Source of the DNA: Chitinophaga pinensis
GTDB lineage: Bacteria; Bacteroidota; Bacteroidia; UBA4408
Direction: 5' to 3'
DNA: 64,000 nt
Assembly: GCA_945861665.1 (NCBI GenBank)
Contig: CAMAVS010000005.1
Coordinates: 62,001 to 126,000 of the forward strand
Part shown: positions 9,118 to 16,919 of the stretch, piece by piece
Position numbering within the stretch: the first letter of the stretch is position 1
How the letters are laid out: each line of letters opens with the position of its first letter
Notes under the pieces: generated by a model
The model's input: the letters and a program-made list of their open reading frames with translations, nothing else
Database searches by the model: none
What the model was told of the DNA's origin: nothing
Position numbers and translations under genes: made by a program

Positions 9118-9677
9118 TGTAAATCGTCAGCATAATTTGGACTAAATATAATCAAATAATAAGAGAGTGTTTCCGATAAACCTTAAATTTATAATAATAT
9201 GGAAACAAAGAAGAAACAAACCACCGAGAATTTCATCAAAGAGATTCGCAGAAAAACCTTGCTGCTGAATTAAAAGAATATTTGAAAAACAATCACGATA
9301 TGAATCAGTTGCATGGAAGACCGATGCATCCTCATACACAGCGCAAGATTGAACGCTATCACAGAACAATGAAAAACGTTGTTAAATTGGATAATTATTA
9401 TTGTCCGGAAGAATTAATCAGAGCATTAGAAAAATTTGTGCGAATGTATAACAACGAAATATATCATGAATCATTACAAAACTTAACGCCTGCTGATGTT
9501 TATTATGGTCGAGGAGATGCTATTTTAAATAAAAGAAGACGAATTAAACAAGAATCTTTTAAAAACAGAATGAGAGAATATCAAAAATTAAAATTTAAAT
9601 ATCAGAAAAATGAATTAGTTTTGAATTAACAAAAAACACTCCTTAGTGAAAAGTTCAAATTACTTTGACGACATACA
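9118..9677. mobile_element. IS3-family deletion derivative with both terminal inverted repeats
   Basis: The left end (9118-9143) starts TGTAAATCGTCAGC. The right end (9652-9677), read inward on the opposite strand, starts TGTATGTCGTCAAA. The two 26-bp ends agree at about 18 positions and have the TG...CA termini of IS3 elements. The 560-bp interior joins the first codons of the OrfA-type gene directly to the last third of the OrfB transposase, so the element cannot move by itself but could be moved in trans by a full copy. I see no matching target duplication outside the ends (AAGG versus ACTA). Confidence 0.75.
9199..9629 (+). pseudogene. IS3 transposase remnant: OrfA start fused by deletion to OrfB C-terminus
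   Basis: From ATG 9199 the frame reads METKKKQTTENFIKEIRRKT, the beginning of an IS3 OrfA, then enters LLLN and stops at 9273. In the next frame, from about 9258, the sequence reads LAAELKEYLKNNHDMNQLHG then RPMHPHTQRKIERYHRTMKN and LTPADVYYGR, the end of the OrfB integrase core with its final catalytic Glu in the HTQRKIERYH region, stopping at 9629. The DDE domain start, the first two catalytic Asp residues and the OrfA helix-turn-helix are missing. A TTG at 9282 gives an open frame of 115 codons, but this is a leftover and not a gene start. Confidence 0.88.
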
Positions 9678-9768
9678 ACTAAACGAAAGAAGAAGTATTT
9701 ACTTTAAAAGAAAATCTTCTAACTTTACATTTACCAATATAAAAGCTCTTAATTGAAAACTCTTAAAA

Positions 9769-9794
9769 AGTCCACTTTGGTTTGACTACATACA
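9769..9794. repeat. Second IS3 right-end-like sequence
   Basis: AGTCCACTTTGGTTTGACTA followed by CATACA closely resembles the right inverted repeat at 9652-9677: both begin AGT and end TTTGAC(G/T)ACATACA, with the same 26-bp length. A related stretch, AAAAAGTCCTTGGTTTACAA, lies just left of the element at about 9096-9115. This suggests a second, more decayed or nested insertion whose interior is gone. Confidence 0.5.
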
Positions 9795-9805
9795 TCAAAG
9801 GGAGC

Positions 9806-9835
9806 AAAAAAAAAGAACCCGAAAAAATCGGGTCC
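9806..9835 (-). terminator. Rho-independent terminator of ssrA
   Basis: On the minus strand GGACCCGA pairs with UCGGGUUC around a five-U loop (one G-U pair), followed by nine U residues. It lies 12-40 bp past the tmRNA 3' end. Confidence 0.85.
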
Positions 9836-9846
9836 TTCTCGTGGAG

Positions 9847-10212
9847 TGGAGTCGGAGGGGTTCGAACCCTCGTCCAAACAAGGTATTAAGAGGCTTTCTA
9901 CAAAGCTTAGTGTTTATTTGATTGTAGGGAAACAGGAGGCATAAACACAAACCAACTGTAACCTTATCCTCTTTGTTTTCGCATAAGCCCAAGGCTCACT
10001 TACACTATCCCGACTTTTGTGATGCCCTTACCGAAACGCTGCCAGGAGTGGCTTCTCGGAGGACATTGCTATTTAATACCTAGTATTAAGCAGCAAGGGA
10101 GTAGTTATACTCGCCAGTTGAAATTTTGAGAATTATGTTTAGCGAGTTATATTCACAACACTCGGCTTGCTTACCTTTCAATCGCACTCGCTGTCAAAAC
10201 CAAAACGACCCC
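9847..10212 (-). ncRNA. ssrA: Transfer-messenger RNA (tmRNA)
   Basis: Rescues ribosomes stalled on broken mRNA and tags the product for degradation, together with SmpB. The 5' end reads GGGGTCGTTTTGGTTTTGAC on the minus strand, the typical tmRNA start. The 3' end has a T-arm GAGGGTTCGAACCCCTC and the acceptor strand CGACTCC, which pairs with GGGGTCG through one G-U, followed by discriminator A at 9847. CCA is not encoded directly after it (CTCCA follows), so it would be added by nucleotidyltransferase. The resume codon is GGC at 10113-10115 and the tag frame (10086-10115) reads GEYNYSLAA then TAA, giving AGEYNYSLAA with the charged alanine. The one-piece layout is the standard form. Confidence 0.96.
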
Positions 10213-10223
10213 ATTGAATAATA

Positions 10224-10231
10224 CAAAGGTA
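10224..10231 (-). promoter_or_regulatory. -7 box of the ssrA promoter (TACCTTTG)
   Basis: On the minus strand TACCTTTG (consensus TAnnTTTG) ends 11 bp before the tmRNA 5' GGGG, so the start point expected from the box coincides with the mature 5' end or lies a few bases before it. No clear -33 TTTG is present at standard spacing. Confidence 0.55.
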
Positions 10232-10262
10232 GCCATAATTATTATTATACATTAAAAAATAA

Positions 10263-10270
10263 TAGCTTTG
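10263..10270 (+). promoter_or_regulatory. Candidate -7 box for the saccharopine dehydrogenase gene (TAGCTTTG)
   Basis: TAGCTTTG fits TAnnTTTG and ends 19 bp before the ATG at 10290. It faces away from the ssrA box, so the 77-bp gap holds two divergent promoters. Confidence 0.5.
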
Positions 10271-10289
10271 CAAACGTTAAAAAACAAAA

Positions 10290-11489
10290 ATGAAGATTGG
10301 AATTTTACGAGAAGGAAAAATGCCCCGCGACAAACGTGTTCCCTTTACACCGGAACAATGTGACTATATTAATAAGCACTTTAACGGCACCGAAATAGTA
10401 GTTCAACCAAGCGATTGGAGAAGTTATAGCAATGAAGAATACATAAAAGCGGGTATTACCCTACAAGAGAATATTGCCGATTGCGATATCTTAATGGGAA
10501 TAAAAGAAGTCCCAATAAATGACATTATACCGGGTAAAAAATATTGCTTTTTTTCACATACCATAAAAGAACAAGCGCACAATAAAAAACTGATAAAGGC
10601 ATCGCTAGATAAAAAAATTGAGCTGGTAGATTATGAATGTCTTACTGAACAAGAATTTAATCGCATAATTGGTTTTGGACATTATGCAGGAATTGTTGGA
10701 GCCTATAACGGTGTATTGGGTTACGGAAAAAAATATCAATTATTTAATTTAAAACCTGCTCACCAATGCATCAATTTAAAGGAGCTTACAGAAGAGCTAA
10801 AAAAAGTAAAACTCACCAACATAAAAATAATTGTAACCGGGAATGGAAGAGTAGCCAACGGTGCTATTGAATTATTAGGTTTGTTGCAAACCAGAAGGAT
10901 AACACCATTCGAGTTTAGCAATTACAGCTACCGACAAGCTACTTACGTACAATTACACTCCAACAATTATAATGAACCCTTGGATGGTTCACAATGGAAT
11001 ACAAGTAACTTCTACTCTCACCCAGAACAATTCAGATCAACCTTTTCAAAATATACCAAACACTGTGATTTACTGATTCATTGCTCGTTTTGGAATCCCA
11101 AAGCACCAGTACTTTTTACGAAAAATGAAATTAGTAGTCCCGATTTTAGAATAAGTGTTATTGCCGATGTAACATGTGACATAAATGGATCTATTCCATC
11201 TACACAGAGATCTTCTACTATTGACGAACCCTTTTATGGATACAATCCGCTAACAGAAAATGAAGGTGAGCCATTTGCTGATAATACGATTACAGTAATG
11301 GCGGTGGACAATTTGCCCTGTGAATTACCGCGTGATGCTTCAGAAGATTTTGGAAAAGAATTAATTGAAAAAGTGTTGCCATCGTTACTTAATAATGATA
11401 AAGAAGGTTTGATAGAAAGGGCTTCCATAACAAGAAATGGTGAACTTATGCCGCGATTTGAATACCTCAGAAATTATGCTACAAATTAG
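10290..11489 (+). CDS. Saccharopine dehydrogenase, lysine-forming type (LYS1-like; AlaDH/PNT fold)
   Basis: Interconverts L-lysine plus 2-oxoglutarate and saccharopine with NAD. The 399-residue protein has the AlaDH/PNT N-terminal domain (IGILREGKMPRDKRVPFTPE). K72 in MGIKEVP and H90 in FFSHTIK correspond to the catalytic Lys/His pair of yeast Lys1. The Rossmann loop is GNGRVANGA (184-192), and GFGHYAGIVGAYN is also family-typical. Length and motifs fit LYS1 better than alanine dehydrogenase, which has a different substrate pocket. The partner enzyme acting on the glutamate side of saccharopine is encoded at 59291-60622, so the cell probably runs the full saccharopine route, in Bacteroidota most likely for lysine breakdown. 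It converges on tsaB with an 11-bp overlap. Confidence 0.88.
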   Translation: MKIGILREGKMPRDKRVPFTPEQCDYINKHFNGTEIVVQPSDWRSYSNEEYIKAGITLQENIADCDILMGIKEVPINDIIPGKKYCFFSHTIKEQAHNKKLIKASLDKKIELVDYECLTEQEFNRIIGFGHYAGIVGAYNGVLGYGKKYQLFNLKPAHQCINLKELTEELKKVKLTNIKIIVTGNGRVANGAIELLGLLQTRRITPFEFSNYSYRQATYVQLHSNNYNEPLDGSQWNTSNFYSHPEQFRSTFSKYTKHCDLLIHCSFWNPKAPVLFTKNEISSPDFRISVIADVTCDINGSIPSTQRSSTIDEPFYGYNPLTENEGEPFADNTITVMAVDNLPCELPRDASEDFGKELIEKVLPSLLNNDKEGLIERASITRNGELMPRFEYLRNYATN

Positions 11490-12165
11490 TTTTTAAACTA
11501 CCTGCAAACTCTTTTAAATAAAAAGGTTCGCAATACGCTAAATTTTCAAATTGATTTTTTACAAATTTTTCGTTTGCCAATTCAACCATTGCCAATGCCG
11601 AAGGAAATATATTTTCCACTATCATCGCATTAAGATTATTTCCTAAAATATTTTTACACTTTTCCGCCCCATCACCAAAAAAAACAATTTTGTTATTCAA
11701 CAATAGTTTCTTGAATGAATTTTTATCCACTATTTCGGCACGAACAGCTTCGATTATTTTTAACTCACTGTTATAAATACCACAATACACTTCCATTCTG
11801 CGTGCATCAATCATTGGGCAAAGCAACATATTTTGAGCAAGCAACTTCATTTTGTAATTACTCGCCAAAGCTTGCAATGTGTCAATTACTATAATGGGTT
11901 TATTTAAAGCATAACATAACCCTTTAGCAACAGAAAACCCAATTCGTAAGCCAGTATAAGAACCCGGCCCCATACTTACTGCTATAGCATCAATTTTACT
12001 TATTGCTATACCTGAATCTTTTAAAACATCTTGAATAAAAACAGTTAAATTTTCAGCGTGTGCATAGCCACTGTTTAATTCTTTGTAAGCAAGCAGCTTA
12101 TTGTTTTCACTAAGTGATACAGAACAAACAGTGGTTGCTGTTTCAATATTTAATAGAATTGCCAC
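11479..12165 (-). CDS. tsaB: tRNA threonylcarbamoyladenosine biosynthesis protein TsaB
   Basis: Non-catalytic partner of TsaD in making t6A at position 37 of ANN-decoding tRNAs. The 228-residue protein shows the ASKHA-fold signatures ILNIETATTVCSVSL at the N-terminus and SMGPGSYTGLRIGFSVAKGL near residue 65. The start codon is GTG (12163-12165); no ATG exists upstream in frame, and GTG puts the conserved ILNIETAT segment at the very N-terminus as in homologues. It overlaps the 3' end of the saccharopine dehydrogenase gene and is followed upstream, on the same strand, by the HlyD/TolC pair (9 bp), so it is probably the last gene of that transcript. Confidence 0.93.
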   Translation of the reverse strand: MAILLNIETATTVCSVSLSENNKLLAYKELNSGYAHAENLTVFIQDVLKDSGIAISKIDAIAVSMGPGSYTGLRIGFSVAKGLCYALNKPIIVIDTLQALASNYKMKLLAQNMLLCPMIDARRMEVYCGIYNSELKIIEAVRAEIVDKNSFKKLLLNNKIVFFGDGAEKCKNILGNNLNAMIVENIFPSALAMVELANEKFVKNQFENLAYCEPFYLKEFAGSLKTNL

Positions 12166-12174
12166 CTGGAAAAA

Positions 12175-13578
12175 TTAATCCTCTTTAACCTTATCAAACA
12201 AATTGTCCTTGTCTGTTTTTGCAACCGGGGTATTGTTTTTCAACATTTTTGCAACTGCACTGTAAGGACCCGATATAATCTCTGTTCCTTTTTCCAAGCC
12301 ACTCAGTATTTCAATATAATTATTATCTTGTATACCTGTTTTCACTTTTCTCAACTTGGCTTTTCCATTGTCCAATACAAAAACATACTCATCAGATTTT
12401 AATTTCTTATCCTTTTCTTTATCATCTACTTTTGCAGTAGATGCTGAACTGTTTCCACCCGAACCTATTTGAATTGAAATGCCACCCTTCCCTCTTTCCG
12501 AAACACCATAGGAAGAAGTATCTTCGCGTGTGGCAACTGCTTGAATGGGAGCGGTAATTACATTTCTGGCAACATTTGTGCGTATCTCTACAGTAGCCGA
12601 CATACCTGGACGAAAGGGCGAATAATGAACATCATTGGCAGGAATTAAATCCTTGTAGGAATCAAAAATAACACGAACTTTTACTGTAAAATTCGTAACC
12701 TGATCGGATGAAATACCTGACACACTTGCCGAGTTGGCTACCTCAGTAACAACACCTTTAAATTTCCTATCTAAGTATGCATCAATTTCAATGTCGGAAG
12801 TGTCGCCGATACTTAAACGAATAATATCGTTCTCATTTACATCCACATTTACTTCCATCTCATTCAAATTTGCTATGCGCATTATTTCAGTACCGGCCAT
12901 TTGCGATGTACCCAATACCCTATCCCCTTTTTCAACATTTAATTTTGACACCTTACCATTTACTGGAGAAACAATTGTTGTACGACTCAAATTTACGTTC
13001 GCTTCTTGGAGAGAAGCTTCGGAGTTTTTTATATTGTATTGGGCAGCATTTACATCTTGCTCTGAAGATTCCACTGTTGCCTTTGCACTTTCGAATGAAG
13101 CTTTTGCAGCATCAAATTCAGCCGGTGAAATAGCCCCTTGGTCAATTAGTTTTTTATTGCGATTATAAGATGCATCCGCATTTGCAAACTGTGCTTTTAC
13201 TTGCAATAGTCGTGCTTTAGAATTGGCTAAATTTGCTTTAGATGTATTTACACTTGCATTCATTCTATCAAGTGCAGTAATGTAAATATCGGGATCAATC
13301 TTACACAATAAATCTCCCTTTTTTACCTCTTGCCCTTCCTTCACATACATCTCAATTAATTCACCCGATACTCCTGAGCTTATTTTTACTTCTACTTCGG
13401 GTTGAATTTTACCACTTGCCGAAACGGTTTCTACAATGGTTCGTAATTCTGTTTGTTCCGTTGTAACTTCCATTTTATCATCACCACCCAGTACGCCTAC
13501 TTTTTTAAATATAACAAGCAATAACAAAAACGATACCGCTATAATAATTATTTTTTTAGTGCTGAATTTATTTTTCAT
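12175..13578 (-). CDS. Periplasmic adaptor subunit of an efflux pump (HlyD/MacA family)
   Basis: Links an inner-membrane transporter to the TolC-like outer-membrane channel. The 467-residue protein starts with a signal anchor (KKIIIIAVSFLLLLVIF), then a lipoyl-like half (VSASGKIQPEVEVKISSGVS, MYVKEGQEVKKGDLLCKIDP), a long alpha-helical hairpin rich in Ala/Ser/Asn/Lys (about 80-195), the second lipoyl half (TTIVSPVNGKVSKLNVEKGD), a beta-barrel domain and a membrane-proximal domain (VLDNGKAKLRKVKTGIQDNN, GLEKGTEIISGPY). The tail pattern is closest to MacA-type adaptors, whose partner is a MacB ABC transporter; none is in the window. The tolC-like gene lies 8 bp upstream in the track's longer form, or about 8 bp from its stop. 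A glycine/serine insert near 365-385 is low complexity. Confidence 0.9.
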   Translation of the reverse strand: MKNKFSTKKIIIIAVSFLLLLVIFKKVGVLGGDDKMEVTTEQTELRTIVETVSASGKIQPEVEVKISSGVSGELIEMYVKEGQEVKKGDLLCKIDPDIYITALDRMNASVNTSKANLANSKARLLQVKAQFANADASYNRNKKLIDQGAISPAEFDAAKASFESAKATVESSEQDVNAAQYNIKNSEASLQEANVNLSRTTIVSPVNGKVSKLNVEKGDRVLGTSQMAGTEIMRIANLNEMEVNVDVNENDIIRLSIGDTSDIEIDAYLDRKFKGVVTEVANSASVSGISSDQVTNFTVKVRVIFDSYKDLIPANDVHYSPFRPGMSATVEIRTNVARNVITAPIQAVATREDTSSYGVSERGKGGISIQIGSGGNSSASTAKVDDKEKDKKLKSDEYVFVLDNGKAKLRKVKTGIQDNNYIEILSGLEKGTEIISGPYSAVAKMLKNNTPVAKTDKDNLFDKVKED

Positions 13579-13586
13579 TTTAATAC

Positions 13587-15008
13587 TTATAGCGAAATGG
13601 GTTTGCCTTGATAATAATCAAGTACTTTTATTTTAAAAACATATTCATATTTGGCTTGCAACAAATTCGATTCGGCTTTTACCAAATTATTTTTTGACGT
13701 ATTGTAATCCAAGGAATTTATCATCCCTACATCAAAACGCTGCTGGGTATATTTAAAAGACTCCTTCAATGCATCTACACTTTTTTGTGTTGCCTTATAT
13801 TTTTTTAAGGCACCTTGCGCATCGGCATAAGCTTGTTGAATATTTTTTCTGAGTTGCGACTGTGTTTGTTCCAACATTAACTTTGAGCTTTCGATATTTA
13901 TTTTGGCTCTGCTAACAGCCGTTTTTACCTGCAAATTATTAAAGATAGGGACACGCACACTAATACCAACTGATTGATTAAAATTATCCTGAAACTGTGT
14001 ATTTCGAGGTGTTGTTTGGTATGTTGGCAAATATGAAGGTGTCAATACTGGTTCGCCAGAGGGTGTGTAACCTATCGTTTGAAACCCATTGGCAGTAATC
14101 TCTAGCAACTCTTTACTCTGACCAGAATAGCCGGTCCCATAAGAACCATTTAAATAAGCGGAGGGCAATAACTGCCCCTTCGTAGCCGATAAAGCATACT
14201 CACTACTCTTTATTTTTAGCTCAGCACTTTTTACTTCAGGTAAAGAACTATTTGCTACATCAAATAGTTGTTTAGGTGTACTTAACAAAGTACCTTCATT
14301 GGGTGCTTGAATGGAAAGCTTTTCTATCTGAAAGCCATCGATCGTTTCTAATTGCATAAACTGCACCAAGATTAAATAAGATAAATCCAATTGATTTTGT
14401 GCAATCACCAATTGCAATTCTTCCAAAGCTACCTGTGACTCTACATCAAATACGTTTCCTTTTGCAAGTGTACCAACAACTACTAATTTTTTGGTGCGTT
14501 CTAATTGCTGTTTAGTAATATTGAGCTGATTAAAAGCCGCATCTATTGTTTCCTGGTTCAACAATATTTGTAGGTAAGCAGATGCGATGCTGAGAGATAT
14601 TTCATTCTTGGTTTTATCAACATTGTACTTATCGGCAGCCAATAAACTTTGATTTTGCTTATTGGTATTATAGTTGGCTAAACCATTAAACAAGGTGAGA
14701 CTACTACTCAGTGATAAATTTTGTGACAATACTTTATCTGTTGCAAATGTATTGGTATAAGGGTCAATAGTTTTTCCGAAATTATAATTGTGGTAAAAAT
14801 TACCATTTAAACTAGGCAGTGCTTTTGCTTTGCTCTGCAACAAATTATCCTTATCTAATTGTACCGTTAATTCCGACTGCTTGACTTGGACATTGTTCTT
14901 CAACGCATACTCAATACATTGCTGCAATGTCCACACCTTTTGTTGCGCAAGAGAAACACCTGCGAGAAAAAAAAGGATTAGACAAAGATTAATTTTAATT
15001 CTTTTCAT
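13587..15008 (-). CDS. TolC-family outer-membrane efflux protein
   Basis: Outer-membrane channel of a tripartite exporter. I place the start at ATG 15006-15008, giving 473 residues beginning MKRIKINLCLILFFLAGVSL with cleavage after LAQ; the longer frame from GTG at 15023 adds only five residues. The mature part begins WTLQQCIEYALKNNVQVKQS, the hallmark of this family in Bacteroidota, and shows two internally repeated OEP halves (about 25-220 and 245-470) rich in Ala, Gln, Asn and Lys coiled-coil helices. It is directly upstream of the HlyD-like adaptor on the same strand, so they form a pair. The missing inner-membrane transporter must be encoded elsewhere. Confidence 0.92.
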   Translation of the reverse strand: MKRIKINLCLILFFLAGVSLAQQKVWTLQQCIEYALKNNVQVKQSELTVQLDKDNLLQSKAKALPSLNGNFYHNYNFGKTIDPYTNTFATDKVLSQNLSLSSSLTLFNGLANYNTNKQNQSLLAADKYNVDKTKNEISLSIASAYLQILLNQETIDAAFNQLNITKQQLERTKKLVVVGTLAKGNVFDVESQVALEELQLVIAQNQLDLSYLILVQFMQLETIDGFQIEKLSIQAPNEGTLLSTPKQLFDVANSSLPEVKSAELKIKSSEYALSATKGQLLPSAYLNGSYGTGYSGQSKELLEITANGFQTIGYTPSGEPVLTPSYLPTYQTTPRNTQFQDNFNQSVGISVRVPIFNNLQVKTAVSRAKINIESSKLMLEQTQSQLRKNIQQAYADAQGALKKYKATQKSVDALKESFKYTQQRFDVGMINSLDYNTSKNNLVKAESNLLQAKYEYVFKIKVLDYYQGKPISL

Positions 15009-15050
15009 TTTGACACTAAACACCGCGTAAAGTTAAACAATACTAACAAA

Positions 15051-16292
15051 TTATTGGGATATTATTTTTATTTCCACTCTTCTGTTTGCTTCACTTTGTC
15101 TTCCATTTTCAGGATGCAAATAAATCATTTGCGAATTCCCATACCCCTTAGCCTTCACGCGCAATTTATTTACCTTATTAATGATTAAGTATTCTTGTAC
15201 TGCTTTCGCTCTGTCCTGTGATAATATCTTATACCGGGTTTTGTTTTTTGAGTCTGGACCATTAACGTGACCCATAATTTCGATTTTTGTGCTAGGGTTT
15301 TGTTGCATAAATGCAACTAAATTTTGCAAGGATAGTTTTGATTTGGGTAAAAACGAAACATCGTCTCCTTCAAAATAAATATCGTTTAATGTTATCTTTT
15401 CATCCACTTTAATTTTTGCCAATTGTAGCAACAAGGTATCTTTATCCTTATATGTAAACGAAGTTGAACTAAACATATACCCTTCCGCATTGCAATTAAT
15501 TTTATAGCTCATTAAATTTCCTGTTTCAAAAGAAAAGTGATTTGTATCAGCAGTAACTATCTCATTGGGCTTAATGCCCCCTATTTCAAGTTTTGCTTTA
15601 ATAGGAAAATGTGTTTCCCTATCTAAAACAAGAATGTGTAAAACAGGATTCGACACAAGCAATGTTTCAACCTCCTTAAGCACATTCGCCTCAATTTCTT
15701 TCTTATAATCAGTATACCAATCAAGATACCTATCGTAATGTAACACGATGGAATAACCACCTTTTGTTGGCCGTGGACTATCAATGAGCAAATAATATAT
15801 CTCACCTTTATGCACTGCTATAGATTTGCTAAAGATATTTCCAATACCTTCCGGAACATAATTGTTAATAGCCGTTTTAGTTAGTCCCGTTTTACTTTGT
15901 AAACCCATATCGTTTCTAGACATGTTTGACCTGATAGGCAATATTCCTTTTTCATCTTTTTTTTCATTGCAAAAAAAATCTTTGGCCTCATCCTTAAAAA
16001 GTAAGAAATCGAAATCGTCCATTACATCCATCGGAATAATTTCAAAACTAAGTATTGTCTCTAATTTAGGACTAAATCGATACCAAGCGGAATAGTGTTC
16101 ACGTTCAAAAAAACAGGAATCGTTGCTTCCATTGCCTCTTATCTCCATAATCTTTCCATAATCTTTAAAAACATTATTTTGAATAAACAATGTATCATTA
16201 ATATATAAAGCACCTTCGCAATCAGAAACCGATTGAGCACTCAAAAAATTAGTGCATAGTGAAAACAAAAGGGAAAAACATTGGTGTTTCAT
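15051..16292 (-). CDS. OmpA-family envelope protein with N-terminal domain of unknown role
   Basis: Peptidoglycan-binding envelope protein of 413 residues. A signal peptide (MKHQCFSLLFSLCTNFLSAQ) is followed by about 180 residues that I read as a jelly-roll-like or prepilin-like beta domain (SDCEGALYINDTLFIQ, HYSAWYRFSPKLETILSFEI), then a carboxypeptidase-regulatory-like beta sandwich (LVLDRETHFPIKAKLEI). The C-terminal OmpA domain (about 300-413) contains KIEIMGHVNGPDSKNKTRYK, LSQDRAKAVQEYLI and NRRVEIKI, with the conserved Asp and Arg that hold diaminopimelate. There is no TPR/WD40 region like that of the T9SS PorE protein, so I do not assign it to T9SS. It stands between the tolC gene and the phosphoesterase gene, same strand. 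Confidence 0.82.
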   Translation of the reverse strand: MKHQCFSLLFSLCTNFLSAQSVSDCEGALYINDTLFIQNNVFKDYGKIMEIRGNGSNDSCFFEREHYSAWYRFSPKLETILSFEIIPMDVMDDFDFLLFKDEAKDFFCNEKKDEKGILPIRSNMSRNDMGLQSKTGLTKTAINNYVPEGIGNIFSKSIAVHKGEIYYLLIDSPRPTKGGYSIVLHYDRYLDWYTDYKKEIEANVLKEVETLLVSNPVLHILVLDRETHFPIKAKLEIGGIKPNEIVTADTNHFSFETGNLMSYKINCNAEGYMFSSTSFTYKDKDTLLLQLAKIKVDEKITLNDIYFEGDDVSFLPKSKLSLQNLVAFMQQNPSTKIEIMGHVNGPDSKNKTRYKILSQDRAKAVQEYLIINKVNKLRVKAKGYGNSQMIYLHPENGRQSEANRRVEIKIISQ

Positions 16293-16327
16293 TGGCTAAC
16301 AAAAATACGCATTCTGTTTCAATTTTA

Positions 16328-16825
16328 TTAGCCTCTTTTACCTAATTCAATAACTTCCAAGTCCTTTATTACAGTGCCGTCAATAGTGAAGCGAACCAAG
16401 GTTTTAACAATATGAAAACCATGATTGCCAGCAGCTCCAGGATTAATGTGCAATAAATTAAGTTTTTTATCAAACATCACTTTCAATATATGTGAATGCC
16501 CGCAAATAAAAAGCTTGGGCGGGTTAGCATATATTTCAGCCCGTATAGGTACAGAATAACAATTTGGGTACCCCCCTATATGGGTTATCCATACATCCGT
16601 TTGTTCGCACATAAAACGTAAGCTATTAGGGCAAAATTGGCGTATAGTTGCATCATCAACATTTCCTGCAACAGCCTTTATGGGCTTTATTTTTTCAAGC
16701 CTATCAATTACTTCTAAACTTCCAATATCTCCAGCATGCCATATCTCATCACATTCATCAAAATACTTAAATATCTTTTCGTCTAAATAACCGTGTGTGT
16801 CCGATAATAGTGCAATTCTCTTCAT
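16328..16825 (-). CDS. YfcE/MJ0936-type metallophosphoesterase
   Basis: Small cytoplasmic calcineurin-like phosphodiesterase. All five metal motifs are present in 165 residues: D9-T-H11 in LLSDTHGY, GD in HAGDIGS, GN in VAGNVDD, H in ICGHSHI, and the final Asn/Gly motif in HINPGAAGNHG. Length equals the family norm (about 165). Substrate is unknown: family members cleave phosphodiester model substrates in vitro. Its ATG is 94 bp from, and divergent to, that of the PurF-like gene. Confidence 0.9.
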   Translation of the reverse strand: MKRIALLSDTHGYLDEKIFKYFDECDEIWHAGDIGSLEVIDRLEKIKPIKAVAGNVDDATIRQFCPNSLRFMCEQTDVWITHIGGYPNCYSVPIRAEIYANPPKLFICGHSHILKVMFDKKLNLLHINPGAAGNHGFHIVKTLVRFTIDGTVIKDLEVIELGKRG

Positions 16826-16882
16826 TTATTATGGATATGTCGAAAAAATAAAAACATCCTCAAAAGTATCAATAATAAATAG

Positions 16883-16890
16883 TAATTTTG
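16883..16890 (+). promoter_or_regulatory. Candidate -7 box of the PurF-like gene (TAATTTTG)
   Basis: TAATTTTG lies 29 bp before the chosen ATG at 16920. It also supports that start, because an upstream in-frame ATG at 16797 would lie in front of the box. No good -33 element is seen. Confidence 0.45.
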
Positions 16891-16919
16891 TAGCACTCCA
16901 AAAAACACTATTAAAGCTA

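Noticed and set aside
9282-9629. A 115-residue transposase gene as an independent CDS
   Set aside because: The frame starts only with TTG inside the OrfB homology. The protein match continues upstream of it, so it is a fragment.
9858-9868. T-loop-like GGTTCGAACCC that could signal a tRNA gene
   Set aside because: It is the T-arm of the tmRNA, confirmed by the matching 5' GGGG end, tag frame and terminator. No D-arm or anticodon arm of a tRNA lies at the right distance.
9795-9992. A 65-codon minus-strand open frame
   Set aside because: It lies inside the tmRNA and its terminator.
15051-16292. Assignment of the OmpA-like protein to the T9SS (PorE-type)
   Set aside because: PorE-type proteins carry TPR, WD40-like and CRD segments before the OmpA domain; none is seen here.
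16797-16919. N-terminal extension of 41 codons on the PurF-like gene
   Set aside because: It overlaps the start of the divergent phosphoesterase gene, has no family similarity, and precedes the likely promoter box.
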